NCBI RefSeq assembly: GCF_002192535.1
Contig: NZ_NAIA01000003.1
Span: forward strand, 873,201-937,200
Source: Polynucleobacter hirudinilacicola
Lineage (GTDB): Bacteria > Pseudomonadota > Gammaproteobacteria > Burkholderiales > Burkholderiaceae
Length of the DNA stretch: 64,000 nt
Reading direction: 5' to 3'
Both the position numbers and the translations under genes were made by a program. This document shows, piece by piece, positions 1 to 8,768 of the stretch. Each line of letters starts with the position of its first letter. Position 1 is the stretch's first letter. The notes under the pieces were generated by a model. That model did not search any database. It saw only the letters and a list, made by a program, of their open reading frames with translations, and was not told the DNA's origin.

Positions 1-647
1 ATACCATAAGCAGATTCTTTGAGAACAGGCGGAACGATTTCAAATACATCGCGCATTACTGAGGCGATGAACGGCAGAATCATCATCGCAAGGATCAAAC
101 CTGCGCAGAGAATACCGATACCGTTAAATGCTCCAGAAAAGAGAATACCTAAACCAGGAATCTGACCAAGAGTTGCAGCTAATGCTGGTTGAATATATTC
201 ACCAAATAGTGGTGCGAATATGAACAGACCAAACATACCGTAAATAATCGATGGCACAGCGGCAAGCAATTCAACTGCAGTACCTAAGGGCCTTTTTAGT
301 GGGCCCGGGCATAGCTCAGTTAGAAATACTGCAATACCAAAACTCAAAGGAACCGCAATGAGTAAAGCAATCAGAGAGGTAACAATCGTTCCGTAGATAG
401 CAATTAAGCCACCAAATTCACCATTAATAATGTCCCACTCTTTAGTGAAGAAGAATCCAATTCCAAATTTATCAAGAGCTGGCCAGGCATTAATCACCAA
501 AGAGATAATGATGCCTACCAAAGCAATCAGCACGGATACCGCAAAGAATTGTGTAATTGCGTGAAATAGAAAATCTTGTACACGCTGTAACTTAGCAATC
601 CTGAGAGCCTGCCGTGTTGGAGCTGAGTGAGACTGAAGAATATCCAT
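1..647 (-). CDS. pstC: PstC, phosphate ABC transporter permease (3' end beyond window)
   Basis: This is the N-terminal part (215 codons) of an inner-membrane permease of the high-affinity phosphate importer PstSCAB. The reading frame opens with an ATG at 647 and stays open to the window edge. The translation begins [13 protein letters not shown], then shows a hydrophobic segment at about residues 32-52, the family phrase [13 protein letters not shown], further membrane spans, and the EAA-loop-type stretch near [17 protein letters not shown]. It follows pstS on the same strand after an 89-base gap, the usual pst order; pstA, pstB and phoU would be expected further left. The start follows a modest purine-rich site. 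Identity is secure; the C-terminus is simply not in view. Confidence 0.93.
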   Translation of the reverse strand, partial: MDILQSHSAPTRQALRIAKLQRVQDFLFHAITQFFAVSVLIALVGIIISLVINAWPALDKFGIGFFFTKEWDIINGEFGGLIAIYGTIVTSLIALLIAVPLSFGIAVFLTELCPGPLKRPLGTAVELLAAVPSIIYGMFGLFIFAPLFGEYIQPALAATLGQIPGLGILFSGAFNGIGILCAGLILAMMILPFIASVMRDVFEIVPPVLKESAYG

Positions 648-674
648 TATGAATTTGGCTTATTTAAATATTGA

Positions 675-702
675 AACAGCCCCACATTGTTGTGGAGCTG
701 TT
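675..702 (-). other. Intercistronic hairpin between pstS and pstC
   Basis: Two arms, AACAGC (675-680) and GCTGTT (697-702), enclose a second stem CCACA/TGTGG (682-686 with 691-695) and a TTGT loop. On the minus strand the sequence after the stem is only weakly T-rich, so I read it as an mRNA-stabilising or partially terminating structure. Such hairpins commonly let the periplasmic binding protein be made in excess of the permease. The structure is seen in the sequence; its role is inferred. Confidence 0.5.
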
Positions 703-736
703 CGTTGATGAATGATTAACAAATAACCATCAAATC

Positions 737-1759
737 TTACTTAGTTACAACCTTAGTAAATACGTTCTTACGAATAAAGTCTGTTGTTGAATCAGGCATC
801 GGAACATAATCCAACTCTTCTGCCATTTTCTTGCCATCTTTAAATGCGAAGTCAAAGAATTTGATTACTTCAGCTGCATTAGCTTTGTTCTCAGGATTTT
901 TGTATAACAAGATGAATGAAGCGCCACTAATAGGCCAAGATTTAGCACCAGAAGCATTGGTAATAAAAGTACCCATACCTGGGATCTTTGCCCAATCTGT
1001 TCCAGCAGCAGCTGCAGCAAAAGTGACATCATCAGGAGCAACAAAATTACCATCTTTGTTTTTCAAGGAGATATAGGTCATTTTGTTCTTCTTAGCATAT
1101 GCATATTCAACGTAGCCAACAGAGTTCTTGACTCGTGAAACGTTTGCAGCGACACCTTCGTTGCCTTTACCACCAACTGAGGAGGCTGCTGGCCATTTCA
1201 CTGCAGCGCCAGCACCAACAGCATCTTTCCACAAGGTACTTACTTTTGCTAGGTAGTCAGTAAAAATAGCGGTAGTACCAGATCCATCTGCACGATGAAT
1301 AACAGTAATTGGACCGGAAGGGATCTTCACACCTGGGTTCATGATAGCAATGCGTTTATCACCCCAGTCAGAAATAATGCCCTGGAAAATATCCGCTAAG
1401 GTTGGGCCATCTAATTTGATTTCGCCTGGCTTCACACCATCCACGTTAATAACTGGAACCACACCGCCGATGATGGCTGGAAATTGAACCATGCCATCCT
1501 TTTCAAGATCTTCAAATTTCACTGGATTATCAGTAGCACCGAAATCCACTGTTTTTGCTTTAATTTGCTTGATACCGCCAGAAGAACCAATTGACTGGTA
1601 ATTCAAATTAGAGCCTGTTTTTGCTTTATAGGCTTCTGCCCATTTAGCATAAATTGGGTAAGGGAATGTTGCGCCTGCACCTGTCATATCAGCAGCAAAT
1701 GCAACTGGAGCCAATGAAATAGCGCTAATGACTAGTGCTTTTTTCAAGAAAGATTTCAT
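737..1759 (-). CDS. pstS: PstS, periplasmic phosphate-binding protein
   Basis: Captures inorganic phosphate in the periplasm and hands it to the PstCA permease. I place the start at 1759 (MKSFLKKALVISAISL...), because it gives a clean signal peptide ending at about AFA-AD and has AGGA eight bases upstream; a longer frame to 1792 has no such support. The mature protein begins with ADMTGAGATFPYPIYAKW, the hallmark PstS N-terminus, followed by NYQSIGSSGG and the phosphate-binding HRADGSGTT loop. About 340 residues, normal for the family. It is the first gene of the pst operon and lies about 60 bases behind a Pho box candidate, so phosphate-starvation control by PhoB/PhoR is likely. Confidence 0.97.
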   Translation of the reverse strand: MKSFLKKALVISAISLAPVAFAADMTGAGATFPYPIYAKWAEAYKAKTGSNLNYQSIGSSGGIKQIKAKTVDFGATDNPVKFEDLEKDGMVQFPAIIGGVVPVINVDGVKPGEIKLDGPTLADIFQGIISDWGDKRIAIMNPGVKIPSGPITVIHRADGSGTTAIFTDYLAKVSTLWKDAVGAGAAVKWPAASSVGGKGNEGVAANVSRVKNSVGYVEYAYAKKNKMTYISLKNKDGNFVAPDDVTFAAAAAGTDWAKIPGMGTFITNASGAKSWPISGASFILLYKNPENKANAAEVIKFFDFAFKDGKKMAEELDYVPMPDSTTDFIRKNVFTKVVTK

Positions 1760-1804
1760 GTGATTAGTCCTAATATAGAAATAACGCAACATTGCGATAT
1801 AAGG

Positions 1805-1838
1805 ACAATACGATTGGACTATGACGCTTTGATGACAG
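1805..1838 (-). promoter_or_regulatory. Candidate Pho box and -10 element of pstS
   Basis: Read on the minus strand, CTGTCAT-CAAA-GCGTCAT (1821-1838) forms two 7-base half sites separated by four bases, matching the PhoB direct-repeat layout (CTGTCAT, 4 bases, CTGTCAC/T) perfectly in the first half and at five of seven positions in the second. A TATTGT sequence (1805-1810) lies ten bases downstream, the position of the -10 element in PhoB-activated promoters. No good -35 is needed or seen. Transcription would begin near 1797, giving a leader of roughly 38 bases. Confidence 0.65.
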
Positions 1839-1923
1839 GATTGTCATAAATAATAATAGTCAAATAAATCAATGATTTAGATTGAATTTATCAGGTCTAA
1901 ATTGAGAAATAATCCCCTAGGAA

Positions 1924-3267
1924 TTACACTGTTGGCACCAAATCAGCAATACTTTTTGCAGCCGTCATGGCTACTTTTGCGTCTTTGGTCTCAACCATTA
2001 CCCTGAGAAGGGGTTCTGTACCAGATTCCCTAATTAACACCCTGCCAATATCCTTCAGATCCGCCTCTACTTTAGCAATCTGTTGCTTAAGCTTCTCATC
2101 TGACTTCCAGTCATAGCCGGGTTTGAATTTCACATTCAAGAGTACTTGGGGAAAGATGCTTACCTTCTCCAATAGCTGCGCCAGACTCTTTTTATTTTGA
2201 CTCATGGCTGCCAGCACTTGGAGAGCGGCAATTGTGCCGTCACCTGTGGAATGCTGATCTAAACACAGTAAATGGCCTGAACCTTCTCCGCCAATAATCC
2301 AGCCCTTTTGTTTTAGGAGCTCAAGAACGTATCTATCGCCTACATTGGCACGCTCAAATCCAATCCCCAAATCCTTAATCGCGTTCTCAACTGCCAAGTT
2401 AGTCATGAGGGTACCAACCGCCCCACCAATCTTTTGTCCGCGGTCCAATCGATCTTTAGCAAGCACATACAGCAGCTCATCGCCATTAAATAGTCTGCCT
2501 GTAGCATCCACCATTTGCAGGCGGTCTGCATCACCATCTAATGCGATACCCAAGTCTGCCTTTTCTGCCTTGACTTTAGCAATGAGTGCATCAGGTGCAG
2601 TTGCTCCACAGCCATCATTAATGTTTCTACCGTCTGGAGTAACACCAATGGAAACTACTTCTGCACCCAGCTCATGAAAAACATTTGGTGCGGTGTGATA
2701 GGCGGCACCATTGGCGCAATCGACTACCAGCTTTAATTTCTTCAGGTTAAGATCGCCTGGGAATGTCGATTTGCAGAATTCAATATAGCGTCCTGCTGCA
2801 TCATCTAAGCGAAAAGCTTTACCCAAATCTTGTGCGCTCACACAACCCATGGGTTTTGCTAACTCAGCCTCAATTGCGAACTCAAAGTCATCATCGAGCT
2901 TGTCGCCATTGGCCGAGAAAAACTTAATACCGTTATCTTGATAAGGATTATGTGATGCAGAGATCACCACGCCTGCTGATAAACGCAAGGCTTTCGTAAG
3001 GTAAGCCACTCCAGGGGTTGGCATTGGCCCGCAAAGCATCACATCGACGCCAGCAGCAGCAAAACCAGCTTCTAATGCTGCTTCGAGTAAATAACCTGAG
3101 ATACGGGTATCTTTACCAATCAATACTTTGCAACGTTGGCCTGGTTTGGCATCTCTGGATAAGACCATGCCTGCGGCATATCCAAGGCGAGTCATAAACT
3201 CAGGGACAATCGGAAACTGCCCTACTTCACCGCGAATTCCATCCGTTCCAAAGTATTGTTTTTTCAT
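1924..3267 (-). CDS. glmM: GlmM, phosphoglucosamine mutase
   Basis: Interconverts glucosamine-6-phosphate and glucosamine-1-phosphate on the way to UDP-GlcNAc for peptidoglycan and LPS. The 447-residue protein starts [16 protein letters not shown], carries the phosphoserine loop [10 protein letters not shown] (active serine about residue 105), the metal-binding DGDADR motif in the middle, and the C-terminal phosphate-binding [12 protein letters not shown] segment. Length and domain order are standard. It sits downstream of folP with a 45-base gap, and with ftsH and rlmE forms the widely conserved rlmE-ftsH-folP-glmM cluster. The phosphate operon follows on the same strand. Confidence 0.98.
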   Translation of the reverse strand: MKKQYFGTDGIRGEVGQFPIVPEFMTRLGYAAGMVLSRDAKPGQRCKVLIGKDTRISGYLLEAALEAGFAAAGVDVMLCGPMPTPGVAYLTKALRLSAGVVISASHNPYQDNGIKFFSANGDKLDDDFEFAIEAELAKPMGCVSAQDLGKAFRLDDAAGRYIEFCKSTFPGDLNLKKLKLVVDCANGAAYHTAPNVFHELGAEVVSIGVTPDGRNINDGCGATAPDALIAKVKAEKADLGIALDGDADRLQMVDATGRLFNGDELLYVLAKDRLDRGQKIGGAVGTLMTNLAVENAIKDLGIGFERANVGDRYVLELLKQKGWIIGGEGSGHLLCLDQHSTGDGTIAALQVLAAMSQNKKSLAQLLEKVSIFPQVLLNVKFKPGYDWKSDEKLKQQIAKVEADLKDIGRVLIRESGTEPLLRVMVETKDAKVAMTAAKSIADLVPTV

Positions 3268-3312
3268 AGGGTCATTATAAAACTGAGAAGCTTTGGGCTC
3301 AGAGCTTAGGCT

Positions 3313-4176
3313 CTAGCCATCTATTGCTTCCCATAGCTTTAAAGCATCTACCGTTTCCGGAACATCATGAACCCTGACAATTTTGGCCCCTCGATCAGCC
3401 GCCATGATGGCTGCCGCAATGCTAGGGGCTACTCGCTCATTGGTGTCTTTGCCAGTGAGCTTGCCGATCATCGATTTACGAGATATGCCCGCCAAGACCG
3501 GATACCCCAAGCTTGAGAAATCCTCAAAGTGCGACAACATGCTCAGATTATGTTCAAGGCTTTTGCCAAATCCAAAGCCTGGATCTATGGCAATTCTGTT
3601 TTGGGCTATACCTTTTGATTTGAGTAGCTCTACACGTTCTTTGAGAAATAGTGTGACGTCTGTAACTACATCTTGATACTCTGGATTAAATTGCATAGTC
3701 AATGGATCGCGTTGCATATGCATCAATACAATTCCGCAATCCTGACTCTCTAGCACAGCATCCACAGCACCGTCTTGTCTCAATGCCCAGATGTCATTGA
3801 CACAATCAACACCAGCATGAAGCGCTTGACGCATAGTCTCTGCTTTATAAGTATCAATCGATAGCGGTACACCGCAATCCTTGAGCGCTTCAATTACTGG
3901 CAAGACGCGATCCAACTCTTCCTGCAGTTCTACTGGCTCTGCTCCTGGCCTAGTGGATTCTCCGCCGATATCGATCAGATCAACGCCATTGGCAATCATC
4001 AACTCAGCTTGAGCGATAGCATCTTTTGGTGATCTAAATTGGCCGCCATCAGAAAATGAATCGGGTGTGGCATTCAGAATGCCCATGACTACGGGACGCT
4101 TGCGTTTGGTGAAGTCAAAAAGAAAACGCCCACAACGCCATGGTGTGGGCATCTCTTGCATGCCTTGCTTGTCCAT
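3313..4176 (-). CDS. folP: FolP, dihydropteroate synthase
   Basis: Condenses p-aminobenzoate with the pterin pyrophosphate to give dihydropteroate in folate synthesis; it is the sulfonamide target. Signature segments are VMGILNATPDSFSDGG (about residues 30-45), DIGGESTRPGAEPV and the C-terminal VRVHDV. The 287-residue length includes about 25 extra N-terminal residues ahead of the first beta strand, so a start at the internal ATG (MQEMPTPW) is also possible. It lies 15 bases after the ftsH stop codon, implying co-transcription. Confidence 0.97.
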   Translation of the reverse strand: MDKQGMQEMPTPWRCGRFLFDFTKRKRPVVMGILNATPDSFSDGGQFRSPKDAIAQAELMIANGVDLIDIGGESTRPGAEPVELQEELDRVLPVIEALKDCGVPLSIDTYKAETMRQALHAGVDCVNDIWALRQDGAVDAVLESQDCGIVLMHMQRDPLTMQFNPEYQDVVTDVTLFLKERVELLKSKGIAQNRIAIDPGFGFGKSLEHNLSMLSHFEDFSSLGYPVLAGISRKSMIGKLTGKDTNERVAPSIAAAIMAADRGAKIVRVHDVPETVDALKLWEAIDG

Positions 4177-4191
4177 TCAGACGGCTAAGTT

Positions 4192-6072
4192 TTAAGCTGT
4201 TGCTGGGGCGCTACCAGCAGCCGGTCCTGGTGCTCCACCAGCAGAGTTACCAAACTGGGTTGCAGGAGGAGGAAGCGGTGCTCTTGGTGGACGACCTTCC
4301 ATAATGTCATTGATTTGCTCAGCATCGATGGTCTCCCATTCAAGCAAAGCAGCAACCATGGCTTCAACCTTATCGCGATTATTCTCAAGAATAGATCTCG
4401 CTAAGTTGTATTGGCTATCAATCAGCGTACGAATCTCAAAGTCAACTTTTTGCTGTGTTAACTCAGAAACGGTCTTGGTGCTATTACGGCCAAAAATACT
4501 TTCTGATTCGGTATCAACATAAACCATCGTACCTAAGCTATCGCTCATGCCGTAACGCGTCACCATATCGCGTGCCATTTTAGTAGCACGCTCAAAGTCA
4601 TTCGATGCACCAGTGCTCATCGAGTTTAAGAACACTTCTTCAGCAGCACGACCACCAAACAAGATCGCCAACTCTTCCATCATGCGATCTTTATACAGAT
4701 TGACACGATCAAACTCGGGCAACTGCCAAGTCACACCTAAAGCCATGCCACGCGGCATGATGGTGACTTTATGTACCGGATCAGCTTTAGGCAGAATCTT
4801 GGCTACAACCGCATGCCCAGACTCGTGATAAGCCGTGTTACGACGCTCTTCTTCGCGCATCACTGCTGACTTACGCTCAGGACCCATATAGATCTTGTCC
4901 TTAGCGTCTTCAAAATCTCTCATATCTACTGAACGCTTATTACGACGCGCAGCAAACAATGCAGCTTCGTTAACTAGGTTCGCTAAATCCGCGCCAGAAA
5001 ATCCTGGTGTGCCACGTGCCAGCACTGCAGCATTGACATCGGGATCAATTGGAACTTTACGCATATGCACTTGCAGGATCTGCTCACGACCCCGAATATC
5101 AGGCAAACCAACGTGAACCTGACGGTCGAAACGGCCTGGACGTAGCAACGCTTTATCCAATACATCGGAGCGGTTGGTAGCAGCAACGACGATCACGCCG
5201 CTATTGCTTTCAAAGCCATCCATCTCAACGAGCATTTGATTCAAGGTTTGCTCACGCTCATCATTACCGCCGCCCATACCAGCGCCGCGATGGCGACCTA
5301 CAGCATCAATCTCGTCAATAAAGATGATGCATGGTGAATTTTTCTTAGCGTTTTCAAACATATCGCGTACGCGAGATGCACCAACACCAACAAACATTTC
5401 TACGAAATCAGAACCCGAGATCGAGAAGAATGGAACTTTCGCCTCACCCGCAATAGCACGTGCCAGCAGGGTTTTACCGGTACCTGGAGGGCCCACCAGC
5501 AAAACGCCATGAGGAATGCGACCACCAAGCTTTTGAAACTTTTGTGGATCTTTTAAGAAATCAACTAACTCATAGACTTCTTCTTTAGCTTCATCGCAAC
5601 CAGCAACATCAGCGAATGTCACAGTATTACTATTTTCATCAATCAGGCGCGCTTTCGATTTACCAAAAGAGAATGCTCCGCCTTTACCGCCACCTTGCAT
5701 TTGGCGCATCATGAAAAACCAAAAACCAATAATCAATAAAGTAGGTCCGAGATAGTGCAAAGCAGAAACCAACATATTGGGTTCATCATCCGCTTTACCA
5801 GTAACCTGGACACCGTACTTCATTAAGTCACCAACCATCCAAATATCGCCTGGAGAGATGATGGAGTATTTAGAGCCGTCAGCAGGAGTGACTTGCAATG
5901 TGCGACCTTGTACATCCACACGCTTCACTTTGCCCGCTTTTGCGTCATCCATGAATTGGGAATACGTGACTTGAGTTTGGTCCTTTGGTTTATCAAACTG
6001 TTTAAAAACAGTGAAAAGTACCAAGCCCACAATGAGCCACACACCGATTTTTTGGAACATATTGCTGTTCAA
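4192..6072 (-). CDS. ftsH: FtsH, membrane AAA+ zinc metalloprotease
   Basis: Membrane-anchored ATP-dependent protease that removes misassembled membrane proteins and regulatory substrates. Two membrane spans (about residues 9-24 and 107-122) flank the periplasmic domain. The AAA module has Walker A GPPGTGKT (194-201), Walker B IIFIDEID (249-256) and the second region of homology to about 315; the zinc site is HESGH (416-420). The C-terminal tail is rich in Pro, Ala and Gly. Initiation is at a TTG codon (6072): AAGGA lies about seven bases upstream, and the resulting MNSNMF start matches the usual betaproteobacterial N-terminus as I remember it. The 165-base gap to rlmE leaves room for its own promoter. 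Confidence 0.98.
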   Translation of the reverse strand: MNSNMFQKIGVWLIVGLVLFTVFKQFDKPKDQTQVTYSQFMDDAKAGKVKRVDVQGRTLQVTPADGSKYSIISPGDIWMVGDLMKYGVQVTGKADDEPNMLVSALHYLGPTLLIIGFWFFMMRQMQGGGKGGAFSFGKSKARLIDENSNTVTFADVAGCDEAKEEVYELVDFLKDPQKFQKLGGRIPHGVLLVGPPGTGKTLLARAIAGEAKVPFFSISGSDFVEMFVGVGASRVRDMFENAKKNSPCIIFIDEIDAVGRHRGAGMGGGNDEREQTLNQMLVEMDGFESNSGVIVVAATNRSDVLDKALLRPGRFDRQVHVGLPDIRGREQILQVHMRKVPIDPDVNAAVLARGTPGFSGADLANLVNEAALFAARRNKRSVDMRDFEDAKDKIYMGPERKSAVMREEERRNTAYHESGHAVVAKILPKADPVHKVTIMPRGMALGVTWQLPEFDRVNLYKDRMMEELAILFGGRAAEEVFLNSMSTGASNDFERATKMARDMVTRYGMSDSLGTMVYVDTESESIFGRNSTKTVSELTQQKVDFEIRTLIDSQYNLARSILENNRDKVEAMVAALLEWETIDAEQINDIMEGRPPRAPLPPPATQFGNSAGGAPGPAAGSAPATA

Positions 6073-6237
6073 ATTGTTTCCTTTTCTGGATCTACCCAGG
6101 ATTTAAAGCCAATTGCTTTCTATGTATTTGATTCTACTACCACCCTTTTTCAAGGGCCAATGGCTGATTTATTTAATAAACCCATGTATTTCAGGGGGTT
6201 ATTGGGGCTTCCCTTGCCTTTATTGCTCAACAAACGA

Positions 6238-6912
6238 CTATTTAGGGGATTTTAAGTTTCGACCCAGTAGAAAAATCTCTGAGGACTTAGCCCGGGAGGC
6301 CTTAGGCTTGCGGGAGGCAACGGTTTTAAAGACCTTTTTGAAGGATTCGACAATCTGGCTGTAACCGCTGCCGTTAAAGCATTTGATCAATAAAGCACCT
6401 TCAGGCTTGAGGTGGGCTACGGCAAAGTCGAGGGCAATTTCAGCCAAAAAGGCCATCCGAGCAGCATCAGCAACACCCACACCCGAAAGGTTTGGGGCCA
6501 TATCGGATAAGACGAGATCAACCTTGCCTTCAGCGCTCTTAGGCAATAAGGCTTCTAAAGCCTGGAGCCCCTCTTCTTCACGAAAGTCACCCTGTATAAA
6601 GCTGACATCTGCAATATCTTCCATTGGCAAAATATCGATAGCAATAATTTGACCATCAGGCTTGCCAGATTCAATCTTAGGATTGCTTTTACCTAACTCG
6701 GTAAGACGATTGCGGGCGTACTGTGACCAGCTCCCGGGAGCGCTTCCAAGGTCGACAATGGTCATGCCCGCTTGTATGAGGTGATCTTGCTCATCAATTT
6801 CACTGAGCTTATAAACCGCTCTAGCGCGATAGCCCTCTTTCTGAGCCATCTTCACATAGGGATCGGTTAAGTGATCCTGCAACCAACTTTTATTAAATTT
6901 ATTCTTTGCCAC
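6238..6912 (-). CDS. rlmE: RlmE, 23S rRNA 2'-O-ribose methyltransferase (U2552)
   Basis: Heat-shock-associated FtsJ/RrmJ family enzyme that methylates the A-loop uridine of 23S rRNA during 50S maturation. The SAM-binding motif [11 protein letters not shown] sits at about residues 54-64. The catalytic K-D-K-E tetrad can be read as K35, D137 (LSDMAPN), K177 (LLIKCF) and E212 (SSEIFLL). Length 224, slightly above E. coli's. The start codon is GTG at 6912. It is divergent from yhbY, an arrangement also found in enterobacteria, and heads the ftsH cluster. Confidence 0.96.
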   Translation of the reverse strand: MAKNKFNKSWLQDHLTDPYVKMAQKEGYRARAVYKLSEIDEQDHLIQAGMTIVDLGSAPGSWSQYARNRLTELGKSNPKIESGKPDGQIIAIDILPMEDIADVSFIQGDFREEEGLQALEALLPKSAEGKVDLVLSDMAPNLSGVGVADAARMAFLAEIALDFAVAHLKPEGALLIKCFNGSGYSQIVESFKKVFKTVASRKPKASRAKSSEIFLLGRNLKSPK

Positions 6913-6977
6913 AACTTACCCACTTTCGCCCTACATTTTCCTAGTTTTAGCCCTCTAAAGCAAAAGGAATCGTAGCC

Positions 6978-7003
6978 AAAACTGTTAAAACTGTTCCAAA
7001 CAG
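6978..7003. repeat. Tandem 9-base repeat with inverted half site in the rlmE/yhbY divergent region
   Basis: AAAACTGTT occurs twice back to back (6978-6986 and 6987-6995), followed by CCA and AACAG (6999-7003), which is complementary to the CTGTT of the second copy. It lies in the 126-base divergent promoter region. It could be an operator or a chance repeat; nothing in the sequence decides this. Confidence 0.4.
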
Positions 7004-7038
7004 GTCTTTTAAGCGGTCAATGCTCTATCATCAAGCCC

Positions 7039-7665
7039 ATGACTGCTCTTACTATCACCCCCGCACAACGCAAATCCCTCAAAGCTGATGCCCATGACTT
7101 AAGTCCAGTGGTAATGGTTGGTGGTGATGGCTTAACGCCTGCTGTAATTAAAGAGGCCAAGCTTGCTATTAGTCATCATGGCCTCATTAAGGTTCGCGTT
7201 TTTGGCGATGATCGTGAAGCGCGCGTGGCGATATACGAAGAACTCTGCGACAAACTCGATGCTGCACCAGTGCAGCATATTGGCAAGCTACTGGTTCTAT
7301 GGAAACCTAAAGATGTAGTTGAGGAAGCGTTTTCAAATCTCAGTAGATCATCAAAGCAGACCAAGAAATCATTACAAGCTCCACGCACTAAACGTCAGCA
7401 GAATCGTGCACCGACAAAATCTGGTGTTCGTACCAGCACCTCGGAACGATCAGAGCGGCGCTCTGCTTCGAATGCTGCGCCATTTGCCAGAGCTGCAGCT
7501 GTGAAATCTGCTACGCCGAAGAAACGAGTGCTACGCTCTGAAGCCGCTGAATCAAAAATTGGCTGGTCATCACCAGGCTATCGCAAAGCTGCTGCTGCAC
7601 CTGCTCCCATCAAGAAGCGGAAAGTACGCATGAGTAGCACTAAGAAAAAATTGCTTGGGTCTTAA
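7039..7665 (+). CDS. yhbY: YhbY-type CRM-domain RNA-binding protein with long basic tail
   Basis: The first ~95 residues form a CRM domain (LTPAQRKSLKADAHDLSPVV, then VMVGGDGLTP, IKVRVFGDDREAR and the C-terminal GKLLVLWKPK), associated with pre-50S ribosome assembly. The typical protein ends near residue 100. Here about 110 more residues follow, rich in Arg, Lys, Ser and Ala (for example KKRKVRMSSTKKK near the end), probably disordered and RNA-binding. It is divergent from rlmE, another 50S maturation factor, and ends at a strong terminator. Domain assignment is firm; the tail's function is unknown. Confidence 0.9.
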   Translation: MTALTITPAQRKSLKADAHDLSPVVMVGGDGLTPAVIKEAKLAISHHGLIKVRVFGDDREARVAIYEELCDKLDAAPVQHIGKLLVLWKPKDVVEEAFSNLSRSSKQTKKSLQAPRTKRQQNRAPTKSGVRTSTSERSERRSASNAAPFARAAAVKSATPKKRVLRSEAAESKIGWSSPGYRKAAAAPAPIKKRKVRMSSTKKKLLGS

Positions 7666-7685
7666 TAGGCTAAGCCAGTTCAAAC

Positions 7686-7708
7686 AACGCCGCTAGTCGG
7701 CGTTTTTT
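7686..7708 (+). terminator. Intrinsic terminator of yhbY
   Basis: Perfect 7-bp stem AACGCCG (7686-7692) / CGGCGTT (7698-7704), loop CTAGT, and a six-T run at 7703-7708. It lies 20 bases after the yhbY stop and faces the convergent DUF4149 gene. Confidence 0.85.
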
Positions 7709-7736
7709 ATTAGCTGTTACTAGCTTAATTTGATGT

Positions 7737-8207
7737 TTATAAATTTGGCTTAGTGAGGCGCCAAACCAAATAGATGCCCAATGCGCTCTGAATCATGAAT
7801 ACGATGCTTGATGCGCCATGGAGCTTTCCAAATAGATCTGCCGATGGCGAGAGCATGACAGGCATTCCATTCAGGAGGGCCTGATCTCTCAGAGTATTCA
7901 TCCAGGGGATGAATACAAATGAGGCTGCCACCGAACAGAGCAACATGCCTAATAGAATTAGTCGAATGATTCTGTACTGAGTGAGGCCGCGGGTAACGAG
8001 AAGATTGGCGAGCACCATCAGTGCAATACAAACAATCGTACTGAGATAAGCCTCTACTTTAAAGATGCTACCGGCAACCATGCCGGCCACTTGACGATCG
8101 GTAAGTGTGCCAAAGATTGTTGGTGCTACCAAGTATCCAACGGTAAGGATGCTACCAACCCAAAGACCAGCAACTAAGATAAAAAGGCGTTGTGCGCCAA
8201 CATGCAT
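7737..8207 (-). CDS. DUF4149 family integral membrane protein
   Basis: A 156-residue protein with four likely membrane spans (about residues 8-30, 53-72, 82-102 and 131-150). The N-terminal phrase LFILVAGLWVGSILTVGYLVAP and the C-terminal LHGASSIVFMIQSALGIYLV resemble DUF4149 proteins found next to greA in Burkholderiales. The biochemical role is not known. It follows greA on the same strand after 26 bases, so the two are probably co-transcribed, and it ends facing the yhbY terminator. Confidence 0.8.
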   Translation of the reverse strand: MHVGAQRLFILVAGLWVGSILTVGYLVAPTIFGTLTDRQVAGMVAGSIFKVEAYLSTIVCIALMVLANLLVTRGLTQYRIIRLILLGMLLCSVAASFVFIPWMNTLRDQALLNGMPVMLSPSADLFGKLHGASSIVFMIQSALGIYLVWRLTKPNL

Positions 8208-8233
8208 AAGATTAGCTGCTCTTGCTATTGCGC

Positions 8234-8710
8234 TTAGATATAGCGTACTGCCAAAATCTCAACTTCGCGGTTACCACCCGGAGCTTGAACAGCAACCACA
8301 TCACCCTCTTCTTTGCTAATCAAAGCGCGGGCAATTGGAGAACTAATCGAGATTTTATTAGAGGCAATATCAGCTTCATCGTCACCGACAATTTGATAAG
8401 TAAATTTAGTACCGTCTTCAAGATCTTCCAAATCCACGGTAGCACCGAACACGATGCGACCAGAAACATCCAGTGAAGCAGGGTCAATAATCTGCGCTGC
8501 AGAAAGCTTGCCCTCTAACTCCTGAATGCGGCCTTCAATGAAACCTTGCTTTTCTTTGGCAGCATCGTACTCGGCGTTCTCGGAGAGATCGCCCTGGGCG
8601 CGGGCCTCAGAAATGGAAATAATCACTGCTGGACGCTCAACATGCTTAAGACGGTGCAGCTCCTCTTTCAGGAGTTCTGCACCGCGTTTGGTAAGGGGAA
8701 TTGTGCTCAT
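8234..8710 (-). CDS. greA: GreA, transcript cleavage factor
   Basis: Rescues backtracked RNA polymerase by stimulating cleavage of the transcript 3' end. The 158-residue length is exact for the family. The N-terminal coiled coil (about residues 10-75) has the tip acidic residues in [15 protein letters not shown], and the C-terminal FKBP-like domain ends with [11 protein letters not shown]. It lies 58 bases downstream of carB on the same strand; carAB-greA-DUF4149 is a common betaproteobacterial order, suggesting read-through from carAB. Confidence 0.97.
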   Translation of the reverse strand: MSTIPLTKRGAELLKEELHRLKHVERPAVIISISEARAQGDLSENAEYDAAKEKQGFIEGRIQELEGKLSAAQIIDPASLDVSGRIVFGATVDLEDLEDGTKFTYQIVGDDEADIASNKISISSPIARALISKEEGDVVAVQAPGGNREVEILAVRYI

Positions 8711-8768
8711 ACTACCAACCTAACTTAAATTCTTGCGCTCAATTGCGCGAACAAAAGTTGATTTTAGA

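Noticed and set aside
6073..6237. Separate ftsH promoter (TTGGCC and TAGAAT, 18 bases apart on the minus strand)
   Set aside because: The match is only fair and the spacing suboptimal; I could not separate it from chance in this AT-rich gap.
5893..6255. Plus-strand open frame of 120 codons spanning the ftsH start and the upstream gap
   Set aside because: It is largely antisense to ftsH and rlmE, shows no domain or ribosome site, and its composition looks like reverse-complement coding sequence.
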